Positions 7,638 to 17,289 are shown, numbered from the stretch's first letter. The stretch is 64,000 bases of DNA from Pseudomonas sp. (GCF_030147005.1 NZ_JASLAW010000246.1:1-64000), one strand, 5' to 3'. The notes: a model not told the origin generated them from the sequence alone. Numbers and translations: made by a program.

Positions 7638-9410
7638 TCAGATTCCTTGTTCGCTGAGCCACAGGTTCAGCGCCGCCAGTTGCCACAGCTTGGAGCCGCG
7701 CAACGGGGTCAATTGGCCCTGTGGGTCGGTCAGCAAGCGGTCAAGCATGGCGGGGTTGAACAGGCCACGGTCCTGGCTGGGGTCCAGCAGCAGCTCGCGC
7801 ACCCAGTTCAAGGTGTCGCCCTGTAAATGCTTGAGGCCTGGCACCGGGAAGTAGCCTTTCTTGCGGTCGATGACTTCGCTGGGGATCACGCGGCGCGCGG
7901 CCTCCTTGAGCACCTGTTTGCCGCCGTCGGGCAACTTGAACTTGCCCGGCACGCGGGCCGACAGTTCCACCAGGCGGTAGTCGAGAAACGGCGTACGTGC
8001 TTCCAGGCCCCAGGCCATGGTCATGTTGTCGACGCGTTTGACCGGGTCGTCCACCAGCATCACCGTACTGTCCAGGCGCAGCGCCTTGTCCACCGCAGCG
8101 TCCGCGCCCGGCATCGCAAAGTGCTCGCGCACGAAGTCGCCGGCGGCGTCGTTGGCGGTCAGCCATTTCGGTGCGACGGTGGCGGCGTAGTCGTCGTAGC
8201 TGCGGTCGAAGAATGCATCACGGTACGCCGCATACGGGTCGCTGGCGCCGTCCACTTGCGGGTACCAGTGGTAACCGGCGAACAGTTCGTCGGCGCCCTG
8301 GCCGCTTTGCACCACCTTGCAATGCTTGGCCACTTCCCGCGAGAGCAGGTAGAAGGCGATGCAGTCATGGCTGACCATCGGCTCGCTCATGGCGCGGAAG
8401 GCCGCCGGCAGTTGCTCGATGATCTCGCTCTCGGCGATGCGCAGTTGGTGATGACGGGTGCCGTAGTGCTTGGCGATCAAATCCGAATACTGGAACTCGT
8501 CGCCGCGCTCGCCGCCGGCGTCTTCAAAACCGATGGAGAAGGTCGACAAGTCCTCGACGCCCACTTCGCGCAGCAGGCCGACGAGCATGCTCGAATCGAC
8601 GCCGCCGGAGAGCAGCACGCCGACGTCAACGGCCGCACGCTGGCGGATGGCCACGGCTTCGCGGGTGCTGTCGAGTACGCGGTCGGTCCAGTCTTCCAGG
8701 GTCAGGTTTTTTTCATCGTCACGGGGGCCGTAGGGCAGGGTCCACCAGGTTTTCTGTTCGATCTTGCCGTTCGCGTCGATGCGCATCCAGCTCGCCGGCG
8801 GCAGCTTTTCGATGCCCGCCAACAGCGTGCGCGGTGCAGGCACCACCGCGTGAAAATTCAGGTAATGGTTGAGCGCCACCGGATCCAGGATCGGGTTGAT
8901 ATCGCCACCCTTGAGCAACGCCGGCAACGCCGAGGCGAAGCGCAGGCGCTGGCCGGTGCGCGACAGGTACAGCGGCTTGACGCCCAGACGGTCGCGGGCA
9001 ATGAACAGACGCTGGGCATCGCGCTCCCAGATGGCGAAGGCAAACATGCCGTTGAGCTTGGGCAGCAGCGCTTCGCCCCAGGCGTGATAGCCCTTGAGCA
9101 GCACTTCGGTGTCGCCGCCGGAATAGAAGGCGTAGCCCAAGGCTTCGAGTTCGGTGCGCAGTTCCGGGAAGTTATAGATCGCACCGTTGAACGCCAGGGA
9201 CAGCCCCAGTTGGGCGTCGACCATCGGTTGAGCGGAGCCGTCCGACAGGTCCATGATTTTCAGGCGCCGGTGGCCGAGGGCAATCGGCCCCTGGGCATGG
9301 AAACCCCAGGCGTCGGGTCCACGAGGGGCGAGGTGATGGGTGATTCGTTCCACTGCCGCCAAGTCGGCAGGTTGATGATCAAAGCGTAACTCGCCAGCTA
9401 ATCCACACAT
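7638..9410 (-). CDS. asnO: N-acetylglutaminylglutamine amidotransferase
   Basis: Asparagine-synthetase-like enzyme that amidates the C-terminus of N-acetyl-glutaminylglutamine. Cys2 (MCGLAGE) is the class II glutaminase nucleophile. LAFNGAIYNFPELR and SGGDTEVLLKGYHAWG belong to the glutaminase domain. The synthetase PP-loop is SGGVDSSMLVGLL, with SGQGADELFAGYHWY further on. Length 590 matches the NAGGN-specific subfamily. First gene of asnO-ngg-peptidase. The pathway is osmotically induced in pseudomonads and rhizobia; no specific operator is visible here. Upstream lies a decayed integrase. Confidence 0.92.
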   Translation of the reverse strand: MCGLAGELRFDHQPADLAAVERITHHLAPRGPDAWGFHAQGPIALGHRRLKIMDLSDGSAQPMVDAQLGLSLAFNGAIYNFPELRTELEALGYAFYSGGDTEVLLKGYHAWGEALLPKLNGMFAFAIWERDAQRLFIARDRLGVKPLYLSRTGQRLRFASALPALLKGGDINPILDPVALNHYLNFHAVVPAPRTLLAGIEKLPPASWMRIDANGKIEQKTWWTLPYGPRDDEKNLTLEDWTDRVLDSTREAVAIRQRAAVDVGVLLSGGVDSSMLVGLLREVGVEDLSTFSIGFEDAGGERGDEFQYSDLIAKHYGTRHHQLRIAESEIIEQLPAAFRAMSEPMVSHDCIAFYLLSREVAKHCKVVQSGQGADELFAGYHWYPQVDGASDPYAAYRDAFFDRSYDDYAATVAPKWLTANDAAGDFVREHFAMPGADAAVDKALRLDSTVMLVDDPVKRVDNMTMAWGLEARTPFLDYRLVELSARVPGKFKLPDGGKQVLKEAARRVIPSEVIDRKKGYFPVPGLKHLQGDTLNWVRELLLDPSQDRGLFNPAMLDRLLTDPQGQLTPLRGSKLWQLAALNLWLSEQGI

Positions 9411-9448
9411 ATTGCATAGGGCCTTGTATTGGCTGGACCCAGGCGTAT

Positions 9449-9850
9449 CTACCGCGATTCAGGTACCCATTTTGGACCGTTTTGCGGTAAATCCAGCGTT
9501 TCAAACTCGGCGAATTCGCTCGAAGCATTGATCCACTTGGCATCGGTTGGAAGCAGCACCTGGACACTCTGCCCAAGCTGAGCGGCAATGAACGCTGGAT
9601 TCACTCCCGGCATCAGGCACGTCGTTGCATCGGTGTGTCTGGTGTCGTGCATCCGGCGAAAGCGACTGCCACTCTTGCGCAACGCTGACAACCAATAACG
9701 CTTAGCTCCAGTTTCGGCTCGGGTGTGTAGCTCTGATCTGGCACCCGAACCGTCCGGCGCGAAAACGTAATCAGAGCGCGCCGCCGTAAGTAGTCTGGAT
9801 TTTTCGAGGCCTGTAGCGCTTGATCGTTCAATAAAACTTCCCGCGACACC
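9449..9850 (-). pseudogene. Decayed tyrosine recombinase (integrase) C-terminus
   Basis: The C-terminal catalytic region of a phage/island integrase is recognisable. RMHDTRHTDATTCLMPGVNP corresponds to the H-x-x-R box (usually DTRHTYATLCLM). LGQSVQVLLPTDAKWINAS corresponds to LGHSVQMLL-TYAKWI. The motif His has become Gln and the catalytic Tyr has become Asp, so it cannot recombine. A segment resembling REVLLNDQALQASK is in a different frame (about 9770-9845), showing at least one frameshift, and no N-terminal domain is seen. It marks a former insertion beside asnO; I found no attachment repeats. Confidence 0.75.
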
Positions 9851-10010
9851 TTCGCTCAGTGCTCTTCCTGGTCTTGCCGTACAGCCTGATACGCCCGCCA
9901 CAAATAGCCTCGTCAGCGTGCGGCGGGTTTTTTTGCCGCTCGTCGAAGCGGTAGCACTTTTTGTCGATGCAGTTCCTCTGAGATGTATGCGCATCCCTGC
10001 GCTACTGACG

Positions 10011-10019
10011 AGGAGGTGA
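10011..10019 (+). promoter_or_regulatory. Perfect Shine-Dalgarno AGGAGGTGA
   Basis: Full-length anti-16S complement AGGAGGTGA ending 3 bases before the ATG at 10023. Unusually strong for this genome and the main reason to accept the small downstream ORF as a gene. Confidence 0.8.
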
Positions 10020-10022
10020 TTT

Positions 10023-10238
10023 ATGGTGGAAGACAACAACGGTCCCGCAGCGCCATACCCAGGGCCAAAAAAGGAAGTGCCTGACGCCGCAGAGGGTCAC
10101 GACTCCGGTCTGGATCAAGCTGAGTCTGAGCCCAAGCAGGGCACTGGCGAGAAGCCAGAGGATTGGAATCCCCCGCCTGGTAACCCTGGCTCCGACCAGG
10201 ATGCTCAGACTGAGCGCGGGAACGGCGGCGCGAAGTAA
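10023..10238 (+). CDS. Small acidic, disordered hypothetical protein
   Basis: Seventy-one residues, strongly hydrophilic and rich in Pro, Gly, Glu, Asp and Gln (for example PAAPYPGPKKEVPDAAEGHD and PEDWNPPPGNPGSDQD), with no hydrophobic core, signal peptide or Cys. I recognise no family. The case for a real gene is the perfect AGGAGGTGA before the ATG and an intrinsic terminator 30 bases after the stop, making a complete monocistronic unit. It lies between the integrase relic and the NEL effector. The composition recalls small stress-related disordered proteins, but that is only an analogy. Confidence 0.65.
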   Translation: MVEDNNGPAAPYPGPKKEVPDAAEGHDSGLDQAESEPKQGTGEKPEDWNPPPGNPGSDQDAQTERGNGGAK

Positions 10239-10265
10239 GATTCGACGCGCGCATGCAACCTGACA

Positions 10266-10292
10266 GAGCCCGGCCACAGCGCCGGGTTTTTT
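10266..10292 (+). terminator. Intrinsic terminator after the small acidic protein gene
   Basis: Stem CCCGGC/GCCGGG with loop CACAGC, followed by six T (10287-10292). It closes the transcript of the 71-residue ORF. Confidence 0.88.
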
Positions 10293-10538
10293 ATTGCCCG
10301 AGGTACCGTGGCCGGGTACGCGAAAAATTCGATTTACCCTTGTTTTTAGAGCTGTCGGTTATAAGCGGCCGGCGCGATGACGCACGCGCGACGCAGTAGC
10401 GGATGGGGTGTTAGTTAAATGGCGGATGCATGCAAGTTGTTAATGAGAGCGTGCGGTGACTGATTGATTAATGCGTTTTTAGCAAAAACGTTATCGCGGT
10501 TAACTGGTCGTCTCCACGTTAACGAATGGAATAAGTCC
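10293..10538. other. AT-richer spacer upstream of the NEL effector
   Basis: Gene-free spacer with lower GC than its surroundings. It probably carries the effector promoter, but I find no convincing -35/-10 pair or regulator box such as an HrpL site. In-frame TTG at 10464 could extend the effector by 25 residues. Confidence 0.4.
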
Positions 10539-13500
10539 ATGGTGCAAGGAATCACACCCGCTGTTAAATCACCCAGTTCGCGAGAAATGCTGGCCCTGTT
10601 GCTGGAAGCGACCGGGGATCTGGACAAGGCCGAGGTATTGAATGAAAAGTTACCGCCGTGGGCGCTGAGGGCCTCTCCCGAACTGATCAAATCCTTTGCG
10701 GCGGCGGCCGATGAAGCGTTGTTGCTTGAAGGCAGCGTGCAGGCGTATTTGAGCGATCTGAAGGATGTGGAAGGGTTCTGCCGCGAACAATTGCGAAAGG
10801 CGCTGGCGGCGGAGTTCGGAGAAGGACTGGACGTCGACAAAGACCTTTTCTGGATGCCGCAGTTTGACCGTATCGAAATCGGCCCCCCTCTTTACCGCAC
10901 CTTCAGCGGCCCGGCCCGCTGGGTAAGCCACTCACTGCTGCACGCGGCGATGCAGAATTTTACCGAAGCCGAGCAGCAGGTCAGCGCGTTTGGTATGCCC
11001 GAGCAGGCCTGGATAAGCACGCAAGCCAAGGTAAAACCCACGGCCATTGCCTTTGCCGCACGTTGCCGCTCGCTCGACCTGGGCAAGCGCTATCAGCAGC
11101 ACTTGCTTGAGGTGTTCAAGCCCAGCCAGCCGGCCGGTGCCAGTAATGTCGAGCAGGACATCAAGCGCCTGAAGGCTGCGGTGTTCAAAGTGGACATCGC
11201 CATCACCCGGATGAAAGGCCTGATCAGCGAGCACGCTTATGAAATGCTGCACACTTTTTTGCGGCGCGGGGCGACCACCCAAAGCGGCGATATTGTTTAT
11301 AACGGTGAGCCATTGGTTATCCAGGGGCTGGATGTTGACCAGGCTTGCCTATGGGGTGTGGTGGTGTTTTCAAGGGGCTCGGTTGAAAAATACCCCACCC
11401 GTCAATGTATCGTTTACATGCCCGGTGAGTCCGCTCGCTGCCTTTACGAATATGCGACGTTCACCGAATTTCAGCTATACCTCGCCATTCAATTGAAGAC
11501 GCCCGCCTACCGGAAGCGCTTCACGTGTTACATCGACGAAGCCAGTCGCCTGGCGTTCTTCCAGGCACTGGATGAGCAAGCACCGCTTGGCGTGTTCAAG
11601 CAGCGACCTATCACCAACGACTTTTTGAGTTTTCAATTCCAGAGCCTGTTGGGAAAACTGCAACTGGACAGCCGGATCCTGGCGGTGCCGACCGCCGATG
11701 TGGATGCGCTGGAGCGCGAGAAGCGCATCGCGGGTTACCTGGACTTTGGGCTGAACATTGCCAATATCGGCGCGATGTTTATTCCGGTGCTGGGGGAGCT
11801 GATGATGGGCGTGGCTATCGGCCAAATGCTCGGCGAGGTGTACGACGGTGTCGAAGACTGGCGCGCCGGGAACAAGCGTCAAGCCATGTCGCACCTGGGC
11901 AACGTGTTGCTCAATGTCGCCGTGATGGCGGCGTTTGCGGCAGGCACAAAGGCATTCACCGCACGTATGCAGCAGACCGCGGTGGCTGATCTGGACGGCT
12001 TCGAAGCCGTCGAATCCGCGGGTTCACGGCGCCTTTGGCGGCGCGATCTCAAGCCATACCGACAACCCTTGGAGATCGAGGGCATACCCAGCAAAGACGG
12101 TATTTATCGGATCGATGGCAAGCGCTACCTGAGCCACCATGGCTATGGGGTGGAGATCGATTTCGATAAGGAGGCCGGGCATTGGCGCATTCTGCACCCG
12201 ACCCGCGAACACGCGTTCACCCCGCCCTTGGAAATGAACGCCGAAGGCGGCTGGCGGCACCTTTATGAAAGGCCCGACGAGTGGGCCAGCACCAGCTATG
12301 TCCTGTCACGCATCGCGCCTGATTTGCGAACCCTGGGCAACGACAGGTTAAGGGAGGTTGAGGAAATTACCGGTTCGCCTTTGTCACGCTTGCAGTACTG
12401 GGCGCAGGAAGGACAACCGGTCTCCATGCGTTTCAGGGATCAGGCTGAACGGTTCAGGCTCGAGCAGCGTATTCGCGACGTCATCTGGGCTCTGGATAAC
12501 GGTGAGCACGCCACCCTCGAGCATCCGGACATCCTGCTGCATGCACTGCCCAAACTCCCGGAATGGCCGCGCCAGATGTTTTTGGAGTTGCTCGATGAAC
12601 AGGGTTCGGTCGTGGCTTCCTACCCTCGGCAACCGAGCTTTGCGGCCGGCCACGTCAGCCTGCGCGTGAGCCGCGCCGAGCTGCGTCGCGAGGGCGCGCT
12701 TGGCGCTGTCATTGCCGCCATCGGCGATAAAGAGCGCGAGCAACTGCTCAGCGGCACCCTCCCGTCGGACGGTGAGCCGGTGCAGCGCCTGGCCCGTCTC
12801 GTGGGGGACTGGATGAGCACGCACCCCGCGCAACTGTTCGAGGCGCTGTATAAGGTTTACGACCACCCCACCGAGCCGGTGCTCGAGTTGTTCAAGGAGC
12901 GCTTCCCACAGCTGCCGGTCAGGGCCGCGCAGCAACTGATCGACCAGGCCAGCAGCGTTGAACGCATGCGCCTGTTCAGTGACGGGCGCATCTCTTTGCG
13001 CCTGGCACAGCGGGCGCGGGAAACGATGGAGCACGTGCGCGTCGACCGCGCCTGCGCCGAGCTGTTTCTGCCGGGCAGGGGGTTGTCCAGTGACCGGTTG
13101 GCGACCCTTGAATTGCTTGAGCGCATGCCTGGCTGGCCGCAGGACTTCACCCTTGAACTGCGCGAGAACAGTATGCTCGGGCCCTTGCTTGAGCGGGTGG
13201 GCCCGGCTGACGCCAATACGCGCAGGATTGTGGTTCGCAATAACGGCCTGCATGAAGCGTTCGATGCCAAGGGGCTAAGCCTGGGCCAGGCGTCGAAGGC
13301 CCCGGAAAGCCTGTATACCGCCTGCCTGCATGCGTTGTCGGAGCGTCATTTGCAGGCCGTGGGGCTTTTGCCCAGCGACAGAAACAACGGTTTCATGTTG
13401 CGCTTCAAATATTATGAACAGGCCACCAAGGATCGTCCGGCAATGCTGCGCCTGCTCAAAGGCAAGCCACTGGACCCCGAACCGACGATACCGTGCGTGG

Positions 13501-15305
13501 AGGCCAGCGCCATGGAGGCGGGCGCCGGCAAGGCTCATCCGAGTGCACTGGCGCGCAAGGTGCGCAAGTTGTTCCCGTTAATGAGCGAGGGTCAGATCGG
13601 CCGCTTTCTGGATGAGCAGGGTGCGACTCACCTGGCCCGCGCCGAATCGATCAAGGCCCTTGAAAAACAGCTCGGCACGCTGCGGGCGACACTCAAAAGC
13701 TGGAAGCTGGCCACCCGCGGCATGACCCACGAGTTGTTCACCAGTCGTACGCAGGTGGCCGACGAAATCGAAAACGCCTGGCGACGCCTGACCTTTGTGG
13801 TCGGCAAGGGCGGGCGCAGCGTTCCAGGCTTGAAGCTGCACGGGATGCGCGTAGGGACCTTGCCGATCTTTCCCCCCGAGGTCCACTTCGATCATCTGCG
13901 CGAGCTGGCCCTGACTCAAATGGACCTGGACGACACCGTGGTTTTTTTCCTCAAGTCGTTCAAACAGCTCGAGTCGGTGGACCTGGCGCGCAACAGGATT
14001 TCCCGGCTGCCCGAAATGCTCTCGCATCTGCCCAGGCTCAAGCGCCTGATCATGTCGTTCAACCGACTGAACCTGACCGACTACACCTTGAAAAAGCTTG
14101 CCGCCATGCACGGCCTGACCACCCTGGATTTGAGCGAGAACCCACTGGGCGGTACGCCGGATGTGCGCGGCATGTCGAAGCTGGTCAATTTGAAACTGCG
14201 TGACGCCGGCTTGCGCGAGCTGCCCGAGGGCCTGGAAAAATTGACCGAACTTGACTATGCGGACCTGCGCGCAAATGCCATCAGGCAATTGCCGAGCGCC
14301 TTGTTCGAGCGCCATCCGAATTTCAACAAAGTCATTAATCTGCGGCTCAACCCGCTGTCGTCGGACAGCGAGGAAAAAGTCACGGCGTATCGCGACAGGA
14401 CCGGTGTCGGCATGGGCTACATCGACGATGACATAGCGATCATGAACGAGTTCAAGGCGCGCGAATTATGGTTGCCGCGTCAATCGACAAGCAAAGAGGC
14501 GATCTGGACCGGCATCAAAGATGAGCCGGAGGCCGAACCGTTGTTCCATCTCCTGGCGGAACTGGGGGACACCGCCGATGCCGAGCGTGTTCGCGAAGAC
14601 CAGAAACGCCGCGTATGGGACGTGCTGGAAGCGGCCCACGACGACGCTGAATTGCGTCACCGGTTGTACGCCGAAGCGGGTGACCCGAGAAACTGTGACG
14701 ACTCCGCCGCCGTCCGCTTCAGTAGCCTTGAGGTGGACGTCGCGGTGCACAGGGCCACGCTCGACAGTGAACGCGGCGCCACGTCGGCGCAGCTGCTTGC
14801 CGTGGGCCGCGGCGTGTTCCGTCTGGACCAGCTCGAAGACCTGGTCAAGGAACACAGTGCGGCCAACCCCTTGTATGACCCGGCTGAAGTCAGCCTGGCT
14901 TATCGCACCGGCCTGGTCGAGCGTTTCAGCTTGCCCGGCCAGCCACGGCACATGCGTTTCGAAAGCCTCAGCGGCGTGACCCAAACGGACCTGGATCGGG
15001 CCGCGACACGCCTGCGAAACGCCGAAATGTCTCCGGCCCTTCTGGATGACCTGGTAAGGCGCGGGTTTTGGGTTTCGCATTTGCGGCGTGGGTATTCCGA
15101 CAGGTTCGAAGTGATGAATCGACCGTTTCACGCCGAGCAAAACACAGTGCTTGAACGATCGAAGTCGATGACCGACGCTGAATTTCAGCGCCAGTTGATC
15201 GAGATTCGCCAGCGCCAGCAAACCAGTGAAACCGAACTGCTCAAACAGCTGACCCAACAGGAAATGAAGTCAGTGGACCTGAGCTGTCGCCTGCCCCGGC
15301 CCTGA
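10539..15305 (+). CDS. NEL-type E3 ubiquitin ligase effector with DUF6543 toxin-like region and LRRs
   Basis: Very large effector-like protein (1588 residues from the ATG at 10539, which has GGAATAA upstream; 1613 from a TTG at 10464). The N-terminal two thirds resemble the DUF6543 dermonecrotic-toxin-like region, with a hydrophobic stretch at about residues 400-475 (LNIANIGAMFIPVLGELMMG). A leucine-rich repeat block spans about 1117-1257 (LTTLDLSENPL, LVNLKLRDAGLRELPEGL). The C-terminus is a NEL domain like Shigella IpaH/Salmonella SspH: the C-x-D motif CDD at Cys1386, then SSLEVDVAVHRA, LLAVGRGVFRLDQLEDL and SGVTQTDLDRA. These transfer ubiquitin to host proteins after type III delivery. No signal peptide and no secretion genes nearby. 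It converges with mnmC, stops 4 bases apart. Confidence 0.85.
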   Translation: MVQGITPAVKSPSSREMLALLLEATGDLDKAEVLNEKLPPWALRASPELIKSFAAAADEALLLEGSVQAYLSDLKDVEGFCREQLRKALAAEFGEGLDVDKDLFWMPQFDRIEIGPPLYRTFSGPARWVSHSLLHAAMQNFTEAEQQVSAFGMPEQAWISTQAKVKPTAIAFAARCRSLDLGKRYQQHLLEVFKPSQPAGASNVEQDIKRLKAAVFKVDIAITRMKGLISEHAYEMLHTFLRRGATTQSGDIVYNGEPLVIQGLDVDQACLWGVVVFSRGSVEKYPTRQCIVYMPGESARCLYEYATFTEFQLYLAIQLKTPAYRKRFTCYIDEASRLAFFQALDEQAPLGVFKQRPITNDFLSFQFQSLLGKLQLDSRILAVPTADVDALEREKRIAGYLDFGLNIANIGAMFIPVLGELMMGVAIGQMLGEVYDGVEDWRAGNKRQAMSHLGNVLLNVAVMAAFAAGTKAFTARMQQTAVADLDGFEAVESAGSRRLWRRDLKPYRQPLEIEGIPSKDGIYRIDGKRYLSHHGYGVEIDFDKEAGHWRILHPTREHAFTPPLEMNAEGGWRHLYERPDEWASTSYVLSRIAPDLRTLGNDRLREVEEITGSPLSRLQYWAQEGQPVSMRFRDQAERFRLEQRIRDVIWALDNGEHATLEHPDILLHALPKLPEWPRQMFLELLDEQGSVVASYPRQPSFAAGHVSLRVSRAELRREGALGAVIAAIGDKEREQLLSGTLPSDGEPVQRLARLVGDWMSTHPAQLFEALYKVYDHPTEPVLELFKERFPQLPVRAAQQLIDQASSVERMRLFSDGRISLRLAQRARETMEHVRVDRACAELFLPGRGLSSDRLATLELLERMPGWPQDFTLELRENSMLGPLLERVGPADANTRRIVVRNNGLHEAFDAKGLSLGQASKAPESLYTACLHALSERHLQAVGLLPSDRNNGFMLRFKYYEQATKDRPAMLRLLKGKPLDPEPTIPCVEASAMEAGAGKAHPSALARKVRKLFPLMSEGQIGRFLDEQGATHLARAESIKALEKQLGTLRATLKSWKLATRGMTHELFTSRTQVADEIENAWRRLTFVVGKGGRSVPGLKLHGMRVGTLPIFPPEVHFDHLRELALTQMDLDDTVVFFLKSFKQLESVDLARNRISRLPEMLSHLPRLKRLIMSFNRLNLTDYTLKKLAAMHGLTTLDLSENPLGGTPDVRGMSKLVNLKLRDAGLRELPEGLEKLTELDYADLRANAIRQLPSALFERHPNFNKVINLRLNPLSSDSEEKVTAYRDRTGVGMGYIDDDIAIMNEFKARELWLPRQSTSKEAIWTGIKDEPEAEPLFHLLAELGDTADAERVREDQKRRVWDVLEAAHDDAELRHRLYAEAGDPRNCDDSAAVRFSSLEVDVAVHRATLDSERGATSAQLLAVGRGVFRLDQLEDLVKEHSAANPLYDPAEVSLAYRTGLVERFSLPGQPRHMRFESLSGVTQTDLDRAATRLRNAEMSPALLDDLVRRGFWVSHLRRGYSDRFEVMNRPFHAEQNTVLERSKSMTDAEFQRQLIEIRQRQQTSETELLKQLTQQEMKSVDLSCRLPRP

Positions 15306-15309
15306 AGGT

Positions 15310-17289
15310 TCAGGGCAGGTTGCGCACCAGGCGGCGCAGCGCAAACCGGTTGGGGTGGCAGGCCTGGGCGACACTGGCGGGCAGCGGCAGGGGTTCGTCG
15401 TTGAGCCAGGCCGCCACCAGTTCCCCGCACAAGGGCGCGGTGATCAGGCCGCGTGAACCATGGCCGGTGTTGATATACAGGCCGTCCAGCCAGGGGCAGG
15501 GGATGTTCGGCACTTGGCGGGCGTCTTTGCGCAACACGGCATAGGCTTCGGCGAATGCCTGGCTGTGCGCCAGCGGGCCGACGATCGGCAGGTAGTCCGG
15601 GCTGGTGCAACGAAACGCGGCGCGGCCCTGCATTTGCTCCGGGGGCCGTTGCGCGGCCTCCAGGCGCTGCAGCAGGTCGACGCTGATGTCGCTGAGCATG
15701 CGCAGGTTGCCCGCGTGTTCCTCGGGGGTGGGGGTTAGGTCATCGCGGGTGAAGTCGAAGCTGGCGCCGAGGGTGTGCTCACCCAGGCGTGCCGGGGCAA
15801 TATAGCCTTCGCTGCACACCACCGTGGCCAGGGCCTGGCTGGCCGGGGTTTGCGGCAAGCAGGTGATCTGGCCGCGAATGCGCTTGAGGGGCAACTCGGC
15901 GCTGGCGGCAAAACGGGTGACATCGGCAGCCCCGGCCAGCACCACCACCGGCGCGTCGGCCAGCAGGCGTTCACCGGCATGCGCTTGCCACTGCCCATTG
16001 ATGCGCTGAAGGTCAAGGGCCTCGCGGTGCGTCAGCACCTCGATCAACGGGTGGTTCGCTTGCCACTGGCACAGTGCGGGTGGATGCACCCAGCCACCCT
16101 GGGGGAAATACAGCCCGCCCTGTTCCACGGCGACCCCTGCGATGCGCTGGGCCTGGGCCTGGTCCACCAAGTGCAGCAGCTCCGGTGCAAAGGCGCCGGC
16201 GAGGACAGCCTGGCGCTGCGCCTCCTTGGCGTTGAACGCCAGTTGCAGCACGCCGCATCCGTCCCAGTCGACGCCTCGGTGCAAGTGTTCGAGCAGGCGC
16301 CGGGTGTGCCCGAAACCACTGACGATCAGCTGCGACAATGCAGTGCCGTGGGCCGAGAGCTTGAGGTACAGCACGCCTTGCGGATTGCCGGAGGCTTCCT
16401 GGGCCAGGGCGTCATGGCGTTCCAGCAGCGTCACGCGCCAACCTCTGGCCGCGAGGCTGGCCGCCGTGGCGCAACCGGCCAGCCCGCCACCGATGACCAT
16501 GGCGTGGCGTTCGCCGTAGTGAGGCGCCGGCCGCGCAAACCACGGCGCGCCGGCGTTCGGCGCCGGCAGTTGCTCGGGCCAGCCGATAAACTCGCCGCGC
16601 AGGATCTCCCATTTGTGGCCGATGCCCGGCGTGCGTTTCATCTTGAAACCGGCGGCGTTGATCAGTCGGCGCACCCAGCCGGTGCTGGTGAAGGTGCTGA
16701 TGGTCGCGCCCGGTGCCGCCAGCCGCGCCAGTTCGGCGAACAGCTCGGCGGTCCACATGTCGGGGTTTTTCGCGGGGGCGAAACCGTCGAGAAACCACGC
16801 GTCGATGCGTGCGTCCAGCTGCGGCAGTTGCTCCAGCGCGTCGCCGATCAACAACGTGAGGGTCACGCGGCCGGCGTCCAGCACCAGGCGTTGAAAGCCT
16901 TGATGGATCGCGATGTACTGCGCCAGCAACTGATCGGCCAACGGCGCGAGTTCCGGCCACAGGCTCAGGGCGCGTTGCAGGTCGGCGGGGCTCAACGGGT
17001 ACTTTTCCACACTGACAAAATGCAGGCGTGCGCCCGCCACCGCCTGTTGCTCGAACAGTTGCCAGGTACACAAGAAATTCAGCCCGGTGCCAAAGCCGGT
17101 TTCGCCGATCACCAGTTTGCCGTCGGCGGGAAGGGCGGCGAAACGCTCGCGCAAGCGGTTCTGTTCAAGAAACACGTAGCGGGTTTCTTCAAGACCGGAC
17201 TTGTCGGAGAAGTACACATCGTCGAACACCCGCGAGTGCGGGCGGCCTTGGTCATCCCAGTCGAGCTGGGCATGCGATACGGGGTTCAT
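15310..17289 (-). CDS. mnmC: Bifunctional tRNA mnm5s2U biosynthesis protein MnmC
   Basis: Completes 5-methylaminomethyl-2-thiouridine at the tRNA wobble position. The N-terminal MnmD methyltransferase has GETGFGTGLNFL and DAWFLDGFAPAKNPDMW. The C-terminal FAD oxidase has a dinucleotide-binding motif VIGGGLAGCATAASLAARGW near residue 265 and the late motif YINTGHGSRGLITAPL. The start MNPVSHAQLDWDDQGRPHS is the family-typical N-terminus; an upstream in-frame ATG at 17397 would add 36 non-homologous residues. 659 residues, as expected. Confidence 0.95.
   Translation of the reverse strand: MNPVSHAQLDWDDQGRPHSRVFDDVYFSDKSGLEETRYVFLEQNRLRERFAALPADGKLVIGETGFGTGLNFLCTWQLFEQQAVAGARLHFVSVEKYPLSPADLQRALSLWPELAPLADQLLAQYIAIHQGFQRLVLDAGRVTLTLLIGDALEQLPQLDARIDAWFLDGFAPAKNPDMWTAELFAELARLAAPGATISTFTSTGWVRRLINAAGFKMKRTPGIGHKWEILRGEFIGWPEQLPAPNAGAPWFARPAPHYGERHAMVIGGGLAGCATAASLAARGWRVTLLERHDALAQEASGNPQGVLYLKLSAHGTALSQLIVSGFGHTRRLLEHLHRGVDWDGCGVLQLAFNAKEAQRQAVLAGAFAPELLHLVDQAQAQRIAGVAVEQGGLYFPQGGWVHPPALCQWQANHPLIEVLTHREALDLQRINGQWQAHAGERLLADAPVVVLAGAADVTRFAASAELPLKRIRGQITCLPQTPASQALATVVCSEGYIAPARLGEHTLGASFDFTRDDLTPTPEEHAGNLRMLSDISVDLLQRLEAAQRPPEQMQGRAAFRCTSPDYLPIVGPLAHSQAFAEAYAVLRKDARQVPNIPCPWLDGLYINTGHGSRGLITAPLCGELVAAWLNDEPLPLPASVAQACHPNRFALRRLVRNLP

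Noticed and set aside
5835..9389. Two long plus-strand ORFs (5835-7826 and 7827-9389) over the NAGGN genes
   Set aside because: Low-complexity Gln/His/Gly/Ala translations antisense to well-recognised asnO and ngg.
10464..10538. TTG start extending the NEL effector by 25 residues
   Set aside because: No good SD near 10464, and the ATG at 10539 has a usable GGAATAA. Not fully excluded.
9411..15305. Active prophage or mobile island
   Set aside because: Only an inactivated integrase fragment is seen; no phage structural genes, no transposase and no attachment repeats.
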